Below, in pieces: positions 27,091-35,993 of a stretch of DNA of 64,000 bases. The notes under the pieces were generated by a model, which was not told the DNA's origin, ran no database searches, and worked only from the letters and a program-made list of their open reading frames with translations. Positions within the stretch are counted from its first letter, which is position 1. Every line of letters starts with the position of its first letter. The translations under genes and the position numbers were made by a program. Source of the stretch: an uncultured Eubacteriales bacterium (GTDB taxonomy: Bacteria > Bacillota > Clostridia > Lachnospirales > Lachnospiraceae); assembly GCA_900314565.1 (NCBI GenBank), contig OMVU01000008.1:1-64000 (forward strand), read 5' to 3'.

Positions 27091-28452
27091 TCAATGCTGC
27101 CCCATCGGTGAAACGACCTCCCTGTAGATCTTTCTGAAGAAGATCAGCGAGAGGACGAGGGACACCACCTCCGCGATCAGGAATGAGAACCAGACATTGG
27201 TGACGGTCCCCGTCCGGGCCAGGAGCCAGGCCGAGGGAATGAGGACGACGAGCTGTCTGCACAGCGAGAGGATCAGCGAATAAATGCTTTTTGAGAACGC
27301 CTGATAGATCGATCCCAGAACGATGCCTACTGCAGCCAGCGGAAAATGGAAACTGATGATCCGGAGCGCCGGGATACCGATGCTCTCCATTTCCGGGGAG
27401 GCGTTGAAGAAGCCCAGGAGCGTCTCCGGAATGGTATTGAAAAGGACCGTACCTAAGATCATGATGACGAAAGCCAGCGTCAGTGAGAACCTGAGTGCCT
27501 CGTCGATGCGGGATTTCTTCCGCGCACCGTAATTGTAGGCGAGCACAGGAATCAGTCCGTTATTCAGCCCGAAGACCGGCATGAAGACAAAACTCTGCAG
27601 CTTGAAGTAAACGCCGAACACAGCTGTCGCAGTCGTCGAGAAGGCGATCAGGATCAGGTTCATGAGATAAGTCATCAGAGAGCCGATCGAGATCATGAGG
27701 ATCGAAGGTATGCCGACCGCATAGATCCTCCGTATGATCTCTCCTGAGGGATGCAGGACAGATTTTAAAGAGTAATGCAGCTCTGTATTCTTCCTGATAT
27801 TAAAATAGAATCCGAGCAGCGCTGCGATGATCTGCCCGATACAGGTGGCGATCGCGGCGCCGGCCACGCCCATCGCAGGCATGCCGAGAAGACCGAAGAT
27901 CATGATCGGATCCAGGATGATATTGATGATCGCACCGGTCATCTGGCTGATCATGCTGTACACCGTCTTACCGGTCGACTGGAGAAGCCGCTCGAACATC
28001 ATCTGATACATGATCCCGGCGGAAACACAGGTGACGATGCGCAGATATGTCGTCGCCATCTCCGCGATTTCCACATTGTCCGTCTGTGTTCGGATAAAGG
28101 CTCCCGCAAAGAAGAACCCGATCACAAAGAACAGGACAAAATTACAGAAGGCAAGGAGGACCGCCGAGTTCGCGGCCTTATCGGAGCGGTCGAAACGCTT
28201 TTCTCCCAGCGACTTGGACAGGATCGCATTGACACCGACTCCTGTACCTGAACTCACTGCGATCATCAGGTTCTGCAGCGGGAATGCGAGCGTGACGGCA
28301 GTCAGCGCCTGCTCGCTCAGCCGTGCGACGAAAATGCTGTCCACGACGTTATAGAGCGCCTGGACCAGCATGGAAACCATCATCGGCAGCGACATTGATA
28401 TGATCAGCCTTTTGACAGGCATGACGCCCATCTTGTTTTCTTTTCTCTCCAC
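27091..28452 (-). CDS. MATE-family efflux transporter
   Basis: A 453-residue protein with about 12 membrane helices in two MATE repeats, starting MPVKRLIISMSLPMMVSML and ALYNVVDSIFVARLSEQAL, a hallmark of the NorM/MepA/DinF group. These antiporters use Na+ or H+ to expel cationic drugs or metabolites. The start is GTG, with AGGAGAAAAAGG upstream. It follows ftsY on the same strand behind a weak terminator. The substrate cannot be inferred. Confidence 0.9.
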   Translation of the reverse strand: MERKENKMGVMPVKRLIISMSLPMMVSMLVQALYNVVDSIFVARLSEQALTAVTLAFPLQNLMIAVSSGTGVGVNAILSKSLGEKRFDRSDKAANSAVLLAFCNFVLFFVIGFFFAGAFIRTQTDNVEIAEMATTYLRIVTCVSAGIMYQMMFERLLQSTGKTVYSMISQMTGAIINIILDPIMIFGLLGMPAMGVAGAAIATCIGQIIAALLGFYFNIRKNTELHYSLKSVLHPSGEIIRRIYAVGIPSILMISIGSLMTYLMNLILIAFSTTATAVFGVYFKLQSFVFMPVFGLNNGLIPVLAYNYGARKKSRIDEALRFSLTLAFVIMILGTVLFNTIPETLLGFFNASPEMESIGIPALRIISFHFPLAAVGIVLGSIYQAFSKSIYSLILSLCRQLVVLIPSAWLLARTGTVTNVWFSFLIAEVVSLVLSLIFFRKIYREVVSPMGQH

Positions 28453-28475
28453 CCTTTTTCTCCTGAAAATACAGC

Positions 28476-28499
28476 ATCCCCGGCCTTGTCACCGGGGAT
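28476..28499 (-). terminator. probable terminator of the smc-ftsY unit
   Basis: On the minus strand ATCCCCGG pairs with CCGGGGAT, followed by GCTGTATTTTC. The T-run is imperfect. Confidence 0.5.
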
Positions 28500-28513
28500 C
28501 TTTAATCTGTTAC

Positions 28514-29446
28514 TCAGTCATCTGAATTGTTCCCGTCATCCGCAAAGAGCGCGTCGACGAAGGCATCCGAATCAAATCTCTGCATATCGTCTATCTTTTC
28601 ACCTACTCCGATATACTTGACCGGGAAGCCGAGCTCGGACTGGATCGCGATCGCGATCCCACCCTTCGCTGTTCCATCCAGCTTGGTCAGGACAATACCT
28701 GTGATCGCAGTGACCTCCGCAAATTCCCGTGCCTGCATGAGAGCGTTCTGCCCGGTCGTCCCGTCGAGAACGATCAAAGTCTCCAGATGTGCGAAACCGT
28801 ACTCTCTCGCTATGATCTTGAAGAGCTTGCTCATCTCCTTCATGAGGTTATTCTTGTTGTGCAGACGGCCTGCCGTGTCGACGATCAGGATATCCGTGTC
28901 ACGGGCTTTTGCGGCCTGGATGGCGTCGTAGACGACCGCTCCCGGATCACCGCCGTCCTTTCCCGTAATGATCGGCACTTTTGCGCGCTTCGCCCATTCG
29001 GTCAGCTGCTCTGCAGCGCCGGCACGGAACGTATCCGCTGCGGCGATCAGGACAGACTTGCCCTGCCTGCGGTAGAGGTTCGCCAGTTTTCCGACCGTGG
29101 TAGTCTTTCCGACGCCGTTCACGCCGATCATGAGGATCAGTGACTTCTGATCCTCAAAGGCGAAATCAGCCTCGTTGACGCGCATCTGATCCTTGATGGT
29201 ATCCATGAGGACCTTTTTGACTTCCACGGTATTCTGGATATTCTCATTGATGACGCGTTCCTTGAGATTCGAGATGATCTCATCCGTTGTCCGGACGCCC
29301 ATATCGCTCATGATCATGATCTCCTCGAGCTCCTCGTAGAAATCATCATCCACAACGTCGTAGGAAGAAAATACCTGATTGACGCTGTTCGTCACATTAA
29401 AACGGGTCTTGGCAAGACCTTTTTTCAGCTTGTCGAAAAATCCCAT
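28514..29446 (-). CDS. ftsY: signal recognition particle receptor FtsY
   Basis: A 310-residue GTPase that docks SRP-bound ribosomes at the membrane. The short N domain starts MGFFDKLKKGLAKTR; the acidic A domain of Gram-negative FtsY is absent. The G domain has GVNGVGKTTTVGKLA (G1), DTFRAGAAEQL, DTAGRLHNK (G3) and TKLDGTAKGG (G4). RBS AGGTGA. It is downstream of smc by 26 bases, the usual Firmicute order rnc-smc-ftsY. Confidence 0.95.
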   Translation of the reverse strand: MGFFDKLKKGLAKTRFNVTNSVNQVFSSYDVVDDDFYEELEEIMIMSDMGVRTTDEIISNLKERVINENIQNTVEVKKVLMDTIKDQMRVNEADFAFEDQKSLILMIGVNGVGKTTTVGKLANLYRRQGKSVLIAAADTFRAGAAEQLTEWAKRAKVPIITGKDGGDPGAVVYDAIQAAKARDTDILIVDTAGRLHNKNNLMKEMSKLFKIIAREYGFAHLETLIVLDGTTGQNALMQAREFAEVTAITGIVLTKLDGTAKGGIAIAIQSELGFPVKYIGVGEKIDDMQRFDSDAFVDALFADDGNNSDD

Positions 29447-29472
29447 AGTTCACCTGCTTTCGTTCAAGACTC

Positions 29473-32400
29473 TTATGAGCTCAGCTTATCCTCGATCAGG
29501 TTGACCGAGACAAGCGCTGAGACTCCCTTCTCCTGCATCGTAATGCCGTAAAGCCTGTCGGCGGCGGACATCGTTCCGCGCCTATGCGTAATGATAATAA
29601 ACTGCGTATTCTTTGTCAACTTGTGCAGATACTCGGCGAACCGGATGACATTGTGGTCGTCGAGCGCCGCTTCGATCTCGTCCAGAAGGCAGAACGGAGA
29701 CGGCTTCAGGTTCTGGATCGCGAAAAGAAGCGCGATCGCGGTAAGCGCCTTTTCTCCGCCGGACAGCTGCATCATATTCTGGAGCTTCTTGCCCGGAGGC
29801 TCCGCGATGATAGCGATCGAAGCTTCCAGAACATCTGTCTCCCGGTCGATCTCGAGTCTTCCGGATCCGCCTCCGAAGAGGGCCCGGAAAGTCCGGTCGA
29901 ACTCTTTGCTGATCTGGGCAAATTTCTCGTTGAACTGTCTCCGCATTCCCCGGTCAAGCTCTGCAATGATGCCCTCGAGCGTCTTCTCGGACTCTACGAG
30001 GTCTGTGTGCTGGGCGGACAGAAATGTATGCCTCTCCACGAGATTCTTATAATCCTCGATCGCGTTCACATTGACGCTCCCGAGCTTTCTGATTCCGTCT
30101 TTTACCTTTGAGATATCACGCTTTAAAGCCTGAATATCTTTCAATTCCGGATTGCGGAATTTTCTGGCCTGCACAGGCGTCATCTCGTACTCATCCCACA
30201 GATAGGCGATAGAGACCTCGAGGGCCTCCTCGATCTTTTCCTTCTGGGAATGGAGCCGGAAGCTTTCACGGTCCAGAGCGGTCTTTGTCTCGCTGAGCTC
30301 ATCACGTCTTTCAAAAAATGTCCGATGACTCTCAGATAACTCTGTCTTCCGCGCAGTGAGCGAAGTCTGCTCACGGGCATTGTCAGAAGCTTCCGCCTCT
30401 GCGGCACGGATCGTCTCCTCGATCTTTACGATATTTCCCTGCTTTTCCTCTGCCTCACGGCTGTCTGAGATAAGATTTTCTCCGATCTCGGCGTCCTCTG
30501 CGCGAAGAGCCGCTGCCTCCTCGGAAATTCTCTCCATATTAGAGGAAATGAACCCCTGCTCCTGCATGAGGGACTGGATGCTCAGACGGATCGATTCGAG
30601 CGCAGTGCTCTGCTCATTTCGTTCTTCCGTGAGTTTAAGAGCCTTCTCCTCGAGCTCTCCTGTCTTCTCCGTAAGCGCTGCTTCCGCCTCCTCCGAGGCC
30701 CGGAGCTCATCTTCAATAGACCTGCTCGATTCCCTGATTTTCCTTACCTGCTCGTCGATCTCCTGATTCTCACGGTCCAGAGCCGACCGGTCGAGCCGGT
30801 TCATGCGGATCTGATCCTCCGCCTGTTTGATGGACATCTGGGCAGTATTCTCACGGATGGATTCTCCGTGCAGCTTGTTACCGATACGTACGATCTCATC
30901 CCGGAGCGCATTTCTCTCCGTGCGTTTCCCATCGATCCGGGCTGAGATCTCCTCCATCTCTTTCGAAAGCTTTTGCACTTCATGATCCAGCTCTTCGATC
31001 TCCCGCTTCCTGCCGAGGAGATTTTCCTTATTGTGGAAAGCACCGCCTGTCATCGTTCCGCCCGGCGAGAAAGACTCGCCCGCGAGGGTGACCATATAAA
31101 GCGTATGCTGATATTTCTTTCCGAGCCTGATCGCGTGGTCGATCGTATCGACGACGATCGTCCTGCCAAGCAGCTGGGACCGAAGGTCCTCGTAGATCTC
31201 CGCACAGGTCGTGAGGTCGCTTGCCAGACCGATGACACCTTCCTCGGAGAGGACTTCCTCCCGCACGGCATTCCGGCGGGGACGGACGTTGGTGAGCGGC
31301 AGGAAGGTTGCCCGGCCGTACTTATTCTGCTTCAGGAATTCGATGTAATATTTAGCGGTATTTTCGTTGTCGGTAATAATGTTCCGGATACTGCCGCCCA
31401 GGGCGGTCTCGATGGCAATCTCATACTTTTTCTTTGTGGAAATGAGATCCGCGACGACACCGTGTATTCCCGGATTCTTCTTTTTCTGTTCCATGACGCG
31501 GCGGATCGCGTTCCCATACCCCTCGTAATGCTCGTTCAGCGTGCGCAGCGAGTCGAGACGGGAATTATCTCTGTGATAACGCGTCTGAACGTCGTCCAGC
31601 AGTGCATTGGCGTCGTGCAGCTCCTCCTGGAGTTTTGCGACCTGTCCCTCTTTTACCGCCGATTCAGCCCGAAGGGCTTCGATATGCTTACGGATCCCTT
31701 CAAGATTCCCGTTCGCGAGCGTTACCCTGTTTTCCGCTGCCTGTTCCTCCTCGGAGAAACGGAGCATACGCGTCTGCAGCTCTGCCCTGCGGATATCGAT
31801 CTGTTCGAGAAGCGCACCGTAGCGCTGCATTTTTCCCTTGACGGTAGAGCGGCTGTTGAGCATCCCGATAACGTCGTTCTTTGCTTTCGCGATTCCGTCA
31901 TTGCAGGAAGCCAGTCTCTGCTCGATGTCCTGATATTTCTTCTCTTCCTTTTTCTCCTCGCTCCGGGCTGCTTTCAGCTTTCCGGATAGCTCTCTGAGTT
32001 CTCTCTGATAGTCTGTGCGTTCCGCATCCTTTTTCTGGAGATCTTCGCGGATCGCGCTTCTCCTCGCGGAATAATGCTCTGAATTCAGATGGACCGTATT
32101 GATCTGTTCCTTTAAAAGGTCGATCTGGCCGCGGAGCTGCTCTCTGATCAGGAGGCTTTTCTGGTTCTTCTCCGTGAGGTCTGCGATCTGGAGGTCCAAG
32201 GTCTGCAGTTCATTTTCAATGGCATCGTACTCGGATTTTGTCGCAAGGAGCTGATCGTCGATGTCTTTGAGCTGTGCGTCTGTGACATCGATCTTATCCT
32301 GCAGTTCCTTAAGACGCCCTCCGGCCTGCTCATCCTGTACAAGATAGAGATTGATATCGAGCTCTTTTAAGGCTTCCTTTTTATCGAGATAAACTCTTGC

Positions 32401-33033
32401 CGTCTCAGACTGTTTTCTCAGCGGCTCAAGCTGGCTCGTGAGCTCTGTAAGGATATCATTTACCCGGAGAAGATTCTGCTGTTCGTCTGCGAGCTTCTTG
32501 AGCGACGCGGCCTTCCTGCGCTTGAATTTGACGATCCCGGCAGCCTCATCAAAAAGCTCTCTCCGTTCATCCGCTTTCCCCGAAATAATACGCTCGATCT
32601 GACCCTGGCCGATGATCGAGTAGCCTTCCTTCCCGATCCCGGTATCATAGAAGAGTTCGTGAATATCGCGAAGACGCACGGCCGCATTGTTGATCCTGTA
32701 TTCGCTCTCCCCTGAGCGGTAGAGCCTTCGGGTCACGGTGACTTCCTCATAGGAAGTTTCCAGAGCGTGGTCGCTGTTGTCAAATGTAATGGAGACCGCG
32801 GCAAAGCTCTGCGGCTTTCTTGCTTCGGTCCCGGCAAAAATGACATCCTGCATGTTCCCGCCGCGCAGCTGCTTTGCGCTCTGTTCACCGAGGACCCATC
32901 GGACCGCATCCGCGACATTGGATTTTCCGCTGCCGTTCGGACCGACGATCCCGGTGATGCCCTGATGGAAGTCGAACGTCATTTTGTTGGCGAAGGACTT
33001 GAAGCCCTGCATTTCTATCTTCTTTAAGTACAT
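29473..33033 (-). CDS. smc: chromosome segregation/condensin ATPase SMC
   Basis: A 1,186-residue SMC protein that compacts and resolves chromosomes with ScpA/ScpB. The N-terminal head has Walker A GPNGSGKSN (about 32-40) and LGEQSAKQLRGG. Long coiled coils flank a hinge domain at roughly 515-680 (GIHGVVADLI, GRATFLPL, VTLAGESFSPGGTMTGG). The C-terminal head has signature LSGGEKALTAIALLFA and Walker B FCLLDEIEAALDD. Its start lies inside rnc (10-base overlap), so the two are co-translated. Confidence 0.96.
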   Translation of the reverse strand: MYLKKIEMQGFKSFANKMTFDFHQGITGIVGPNGSGKSNVADAVRWVLGEQSAKQLRGGNMQDVIFAGTEARKPQSFAAVSITFDNSDHALETSYEEVTVTRRLYRSGESEYRINNAAVRLRDIHELFYDTGIGKEGYSIIGQGQIERIISGKADERRELFDEAAGIVKFKRRKAASLKKLADEQQNLLRVNDILTELTSQLEPLRKQSETARVYLDKKEALKELDINLYLVQDEQAGGRLKELQDKIDVTDAQLKDIDDQLLATKSEYDAIENELQTLDLQIADLTEKNQKSLLIREQLRGQIDLLKEQINTVHLNSEHYSARRSAIREDLQKKDAERTDYQRELRELSGKLKAARSEEKKEEKKYQDIEQRLASCNDGIAKAKNDVIGMLNSRSTVKGKMQRYGALLEQIDIRRAELQTRMLRFSEEEQAAENRVTLANGNLEGIRKHIEALRAESAVKEGQVAKLQEELHDANALLDDVQTRYHRDNSRLDSLRTLNEHYEGYGNAIRRVMEQKKKNPGIHGVVADLISTKKKYEIAIETALGGSIRNIITDNENTAKYYIEFLKQNKYGRATFLPLTNVRPRRNAVREEVLSEEGVIGLASDLTTCAEIYEDLRSQLLGRTIVVDTIDHAIRLGKKYQHTLYMVTLAGESFSPGGTMTGGAFHNKENLLGRKREIEELDHEVQKLSKEMEEISARIDGKRTERNALRDEIVRIGNKLHGESIRENTAQMSIKQAEDQIRMNRLDRSALDRENQEIDEQVRKIRESSRSIEDELRASEEAEAALTEKTGELEEKALKLTEERNEQSTALESIRLSIQSLMQEQGFISSNMERISEEAAALRAEDAEIGENLISDSREAEEKQGNIVKIEETIRAAEAEASDNAREQTSLTARKTELSESHRTFFERRDELSETKTALDRESFRLHSQKEKIEEALEVSIAYLWDEYEMTPVQARKFRNPELKDIQALKRDISKVKDGIRKLGSVNVNAIEDYKNLVERHTFLSAQHTDLVESEKTLEGIIAELDRGMRRQFNEKFAQISKEFDRTFRALFGGGSGRLEIDRETDVLEASIAIIAEPPGKKLQNMMQLSGGEKALTAIALLFAIQNLKPSPFCLLDEIEAALDDHNVIRFAEYLHKLTKNTQFIIITHRRGTMSAADRLYGITMQEKGVSALVSVNLIEDKLSS

Positions 33034-33719
33034 AGGGTTCCTGCTTTCATTGTCCCGAGGGCAGCCTTGGCGGCCTTCTGGGAGGCGGCTTTTTTCGTGC
33101 GGCCTTCTCCCCTGCCGGCTTCCTCTCCGTTAATGAGAACGCTGATCGTGAACGTCTTGGCATGGTCAGGGCCATCCTCCCCGACGAGGACATATTCGAT
33201 CTTTCCGCCTTCCTGCTGGACCAGCTCCTGCAGGGCGGTCTTATTATCCCTGTAAAGGTCTTCTTTTCGGAGATCGCCCAGAATGTGCTCCAGAATAAAG
33301 GTCCGGGCACAGTCAAAGCCTCCGTCCAGATACATGGCGCCGATAAGGGATTCGACGGCATCGGATATGATGGAGTCCTTCAGCCTGCCTCCCATCTGTT
33401 CCTCCCCTCTTCCGAGACGAAGATAATCAGGGAGACCTAGATCCCTTGCGCAGATTGCAAGAGAAGGCTCACAGACCATGCTTGCCCTCGTCGTCGAGAG
33501 CTCACCTTCCCCTTTTTCCGGATATTTTTTAAACAGATACTCGGAACTGACTGTCTCAAGGACTGCATCGCCCAGGAATTCAAGACGCTCGTTGTGCCGG
33601 ACGTTCTCTCTCCGGTGCTCGTTGGCGTAGGATGTGTGCGTCAGTGCTGTCAGAAGCAGCTTCCTGTCTTTAAAATGATATCCTGTGATTTCCTCAAGCA
33701 GGGATAAATCCGTTTTCAT
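33024..33719 (-). CDS. rnc: ribonuclease III
   Basis: A 231-residue dsRNA endonuclease. The catalytic domain has the signature NERLEFLGDAVLE (about 42-54) and the second metal cluster SDAVESLIGAMYLDGG. A C-terminal dsRNA-binding domain follows (DNKTALQELVQQEGG to KKAASQKAAKAALG). It processes rRNA precursors and other duplexes. RBS AGAGGA. Operon with acpP upstream and smc downstream. Confidence 0.95.
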   Translation of the reverse strand: MKTDLSLLEEITGYHFKDRKLLLTALTHTSYANEHRRENVRHNERLEFLGDAVLETVSSEYLFKKYPEKGEGELSTTRASMVCEPSLAICARDLGLPDYLRLGRGEEQMGGRLKDSIISDAVESLIGAMYLDGGFDCARTFILEHILGDLRKEDLYRDNKTALQELVQQEGGKIEYVLVGEDGPDHAKTFTISVLINGEEAGRGEGRTKKAASQKAAKAALGTMKAGTLCT

Positions 33720-33733
33720 TCATTCCTCTTTCT

Positions 33734-33970
33734 TTACTGCGAAAAACGTGCGGCAAGGACTGCCCCGGCAAGATCGCCGACCGTGGCGTCCGATGTGAAC
33801 TGCTCCATGTCGAGCGCAACGTCAAAGGTCTCTTCCGTCTCAATTACGATACGGCAGACAGTGAGCGAATCCGCACCGAGGTCTTCATACAGTCTTGTAC
33901 GGGCCGAAATTCCTTTCGGATCAAGGCCCAGGGTGCGTGCTGTAATTTCAATGATTTTTTCGTTTTCCAT
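33734..33970 (-). CDS. acpP: acyl carrier protein
   Basis: A 78-residue carrier of growing fatty acyl chains. The phosphopantetheine Ser is in GADSLTVCRIVIETEETFDV. It lacks the usual DSLD(T/V)VEL spelling but keeps the helix II acidic pattern. ATG at 33970 gives the normal length; a GTG at 33988 would add six residues; neither has a strong ribosome site. No fab genes flank it, and the expected plsX neighbour is missing. The 5' region abuts a repeat cluster, so its promoter is unclear. Confidence 0.85.
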   Translation of the reverse strand: MENEKIIEITARTLGLDPKGISARTRLYEDLGADSLTVCRIVIETEETFDVALDMEQFTSDATVGDLAGAVLAARFSQ

Positions 33971-33994
33971 AATCTGTTTCTCTGACACGGGATT

Positions 33995-34055
33995 TCAAGA
34001 ACGCCTCCGCGCATTCATCTCAGACTTACATCACGAGAATTCTGCGGCAGAGAAT
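33995..34055 (+). repeat. A/C-module fragment
   Basis: Half of the A palindrome (caagaacgcc) is fused directly to the right half of a C segment (gcgcattcatctcagactta, ending in a decayed GCGGCAGAGAA arm). It abuts the full copy that follows, suggesting two nested or sequential insertions. Confidence 0.7.
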
Positions 34056-34240
34056 CAAGAACGCCTCGGCGTTCTTGCCGCGACGTGCGCGGCGCGTTAG
34101 CGCCTTCCGCTGCGCACGTCTGCGATCCGCCGGAGGCTTTTAATCTCTGACGCGGGTCTGTAACCCATGTCAGAGCCAAGTATCACTTTGCGCATTCACC
34201 TCAGACTTTCATCACAAGAATGAAGCGTCAGAGATTAAAA
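34056..34240 (+). repeat. A/B/C modular repeat, full copy (arm type CTCTGACGC)
   Basis: Order: palindrome CAAGAACGCCTCGGCGTTCT TG; GC-rich stem ACGTGCGC/GCGCACGT with inner hairpin GGCGCGTTAGCGCC; CTGCGATCCGCCGGAGGC; then a segment bounded by TTTTAATCTCTGACGC and GCGTCAGAGATTAAAA, with an internal arm copy GTCAGAG after a GGGT..ACCC loop. It lies between rpmF and acpP. Confidence 0.9.
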
Positions 34241-34270
34241 AGGCTGCCGCCCCTTCGGCGGCAGCCTTCC
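34239..34270 (-). terminator. terminator of rpmF
   Basis: On the minus strand GGCTGCCGCC pairs with GGCGGCAGCC around GAAGG. The following TTTTTAA is also the end arm of the adjacent repeat. Confidence 0.8.
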
Positions 34271-34312
34271 GGTCTGCTCATAGATTCATCATCCGGCTTC
34301 TCGCCTGATGCG

Positions 34313-34498
34313 TTAGTCTTCCTGTTTTACGATCTCTCTTTTATTGTAAGATCCGCAGGCTTTGCAGACACGATGCGGCATCATAAGAGCACCGCATTTG
34401 CTGCACTTGACTAATGTTGAGTTAGCCATCTTCCAATGGCCGGCTCTCGATTTGTCACGTCTTGCAGAACAATGTTTATTCTTTGGACAAATGGACAT
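34313..34498 (-). CDS. rpmF: 50S ribosomal protein L32
   Basis: A 61-residue zinc-ribbon ribosomal protein starting MSICPKNKHCSARRDKSRAG, with CSKCG and CKACG pairs. GGAGGTGTTACCG fixes the ATG; three upstream codons are not used. It has its own consensus promoter and terminator. In related genomes it is usually followed by plsX and acpP; here repeats separate it from acpP. Confidence 0.95.
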   Translation of the reverse strand: MSICPKNKHCSARRDKSRAGHWKMANSTLVKCSKCGALMMPHRVCKACGSYNKREIVKQED

Positions 34499-34533
34499 CG
34501 GTAACACCTCCTTATCCTTTAGACACTTCGGAT

Positions 34534-34563
34534 ATTATACCGAGTGAAACCTTTGCTTGTCAA
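34534..34563 (-). promoter_or_regulatory. promoter of rpmF
   Basis: On the minus strand a perfect TTGACA, an 18-base spacer and a perfect TATAAT, about 35 bases before the rpmF start. Confidence 0.85.
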
Positions 34564-34673
34564 TAACTTTATTGAAAAACTTTCATGACCGTACAGGGGG
34601 TGTACCAATCAATGGGGCCTGCGCCTGTAAGCAGGCCCGGAAATCACTCAGTTTACTTTATGATATGCTTTTT

Positions 34674-35873
34674 TCAGGCAAGGCCTGCGACCCGGACGGT
34701 CTCGCGGGCGATGGCAAGCTCTTCATTTGTCGGAATGACAAAGACCTTGACCTTCGAATCCTCTGTGGAGATCTGGACTTTCTTTCCGCGGATAGAATTC
34801 TTCTCCGGATCGATCTTGATGCCGAGATATTCAAGATTCTTGCAGACATCTGCACGGACTGAAAAATCGTTCTCGCCGATACCGCCGGTAAATGTGATGG
34901 CATCCACACCGTTCATGGCAGCTGTGTAGGAACCGATGTACTTGATGACTCTGTACTTGAAAGCCTTGAGCGCAAGCTGAGCTCTCTCATTGCCTTCTGC
35001 TGCCGCTTCTTCAAGATCACGGAAGTCGGAGGAAACACCTGAAAGGGCTGCGACACCGGACTTCTTGTTGAGGATCGTCAGAACTTCATCGACAGTAAGA
35101 TTCTCGCCGTTCGCGATCGTCTGGACGACTGCCGGATCCATATCGCCTGAACGTGTTCCCATGATCAGGCCCTCAAGAGGCGTGAGGCCCATGGAAGTAT
35201 CCACGCACTTTCCGCCGATCGATGCGGAGATGGAAGCGCCGTTGCCAAGGTGGCAGACGATGACTCTCTGGTTTCCTTCCGGAAGCTTTCCGAATTTGAT
35301 CGTCTCACCGGATACGAACATATGGGATGTGCCGTGGAAGCCGTAGCGGCGGATAGAATATTTCTCATAGTACTTCGGATCGATACCGTAGAGGTAAGCG
35401 TACGGCTCCATCGCCATGCCGAAGGTCGTATCGAAAACAGCTACATTCGGCTTGCCGGGCATAGCTGCCTCGCATGCCTCAATACCCATGAGGTTTGCCG
35501 GATTGTGGAGCGGGCCGAGCGGGAAGCACTCTTTGATGACTTCCTTGACCTTCTCGTCCACGAGAGTGGATTCCGTGAACTTCAGTCCGCCGTGGAGTAC
35601 ACGATGACCGACTGCGGAGATCTCATCGACTGTCTTTACGACTCCGTGGTCTGCATCGACAAGAGCGTCAAGGACGAGCTTGATCGCCTGCTTATGGGTC
35701 GGCATCGGGGATTCGACAACGTAGTCTTCCAGTCCCGGGACCTTATGTGTCAGCATGGAGCCTTCGATACCGATGCGTTCGCATAAACCCTTTGCCTTTA
35801 CGGATTCATCTGCCGTGTCAATGAGCTGGTACTTGAGGGATGAGCTGCCGGCGTTGATAATTAAGATTTTCAT
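34674..35873 (-). CDS. ackA: acetate kinase
   Basis: A 399-residue ASKHA kinase converting acetyl phosphate + ADP to acetate + ATP, the main ATP-yielding end step of acetate fermentation. Seen are ILIINAGSSSLKYQLID (phosphate-1 loop), VFDTTFG, RYGFHGTSHMFVS, HLGNGASISA, DTSMGLTPLEGLIMGTRSGD and FTGGIGEND. The start follows AGAGGAAATACAG; a longer frame of 16 more codons lacks support. pta lies 120 bases upstream on the same strand, so the pair forms the Pta-Ack pathway. Confidence 0.96.
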   Translation of the reverse strand: MKILIINAGSSSLKYQLIDTADESVKAKGLCERIGIEGSMLTHKVPGLEDYVVESPMPTHKQAIKLVLDALVDADHGVVKTVDEISAVGHRVLHGGLKFTESTLVDEKVKEVIKECFPLGPLHNPANLMGIEACEAAMPGKPNVAVFDTTFGMAMEPYAYLYGIDPKYYEKYSIRRYGFHGTSHMFVSGETIKFGKLPEGNQRVIVCHLGNGASISASIGGKCVDTSMGLTPLEGLIMGTRSGDMDPAVVQTIANGENLTVDEVLTILNKKSGVAALSGVSSDFRDLEEAAAEGNERAQLALKAFKYRVIKYIGSYTAAMNGVDAITFTGGIGENDFSVRADVCKNLEYLGIKIDPEKNSIRGKKVQISTEDSKVKVFVIPTNEELAIARETVRVAGLA

Positions 35874-35993
35874 TCTGTATTTCCTCTCTTTAAAATATTC
35901 AAGTTTATCTGACGGTGCCATTCGAATTCCGTTTGCGCTGCTCGCTCTTTTTACCGAGCCGATGCTTTTCGCATTCCGCCTGCGCTGAATGGC

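Noticed and set aside
34618-34639. Hairpin GGCCTGC/GCAGGCC downstream of ackA as a terminator
   Set aside because: No T-run follows on the minus strand, so I did not list it as a terminator.
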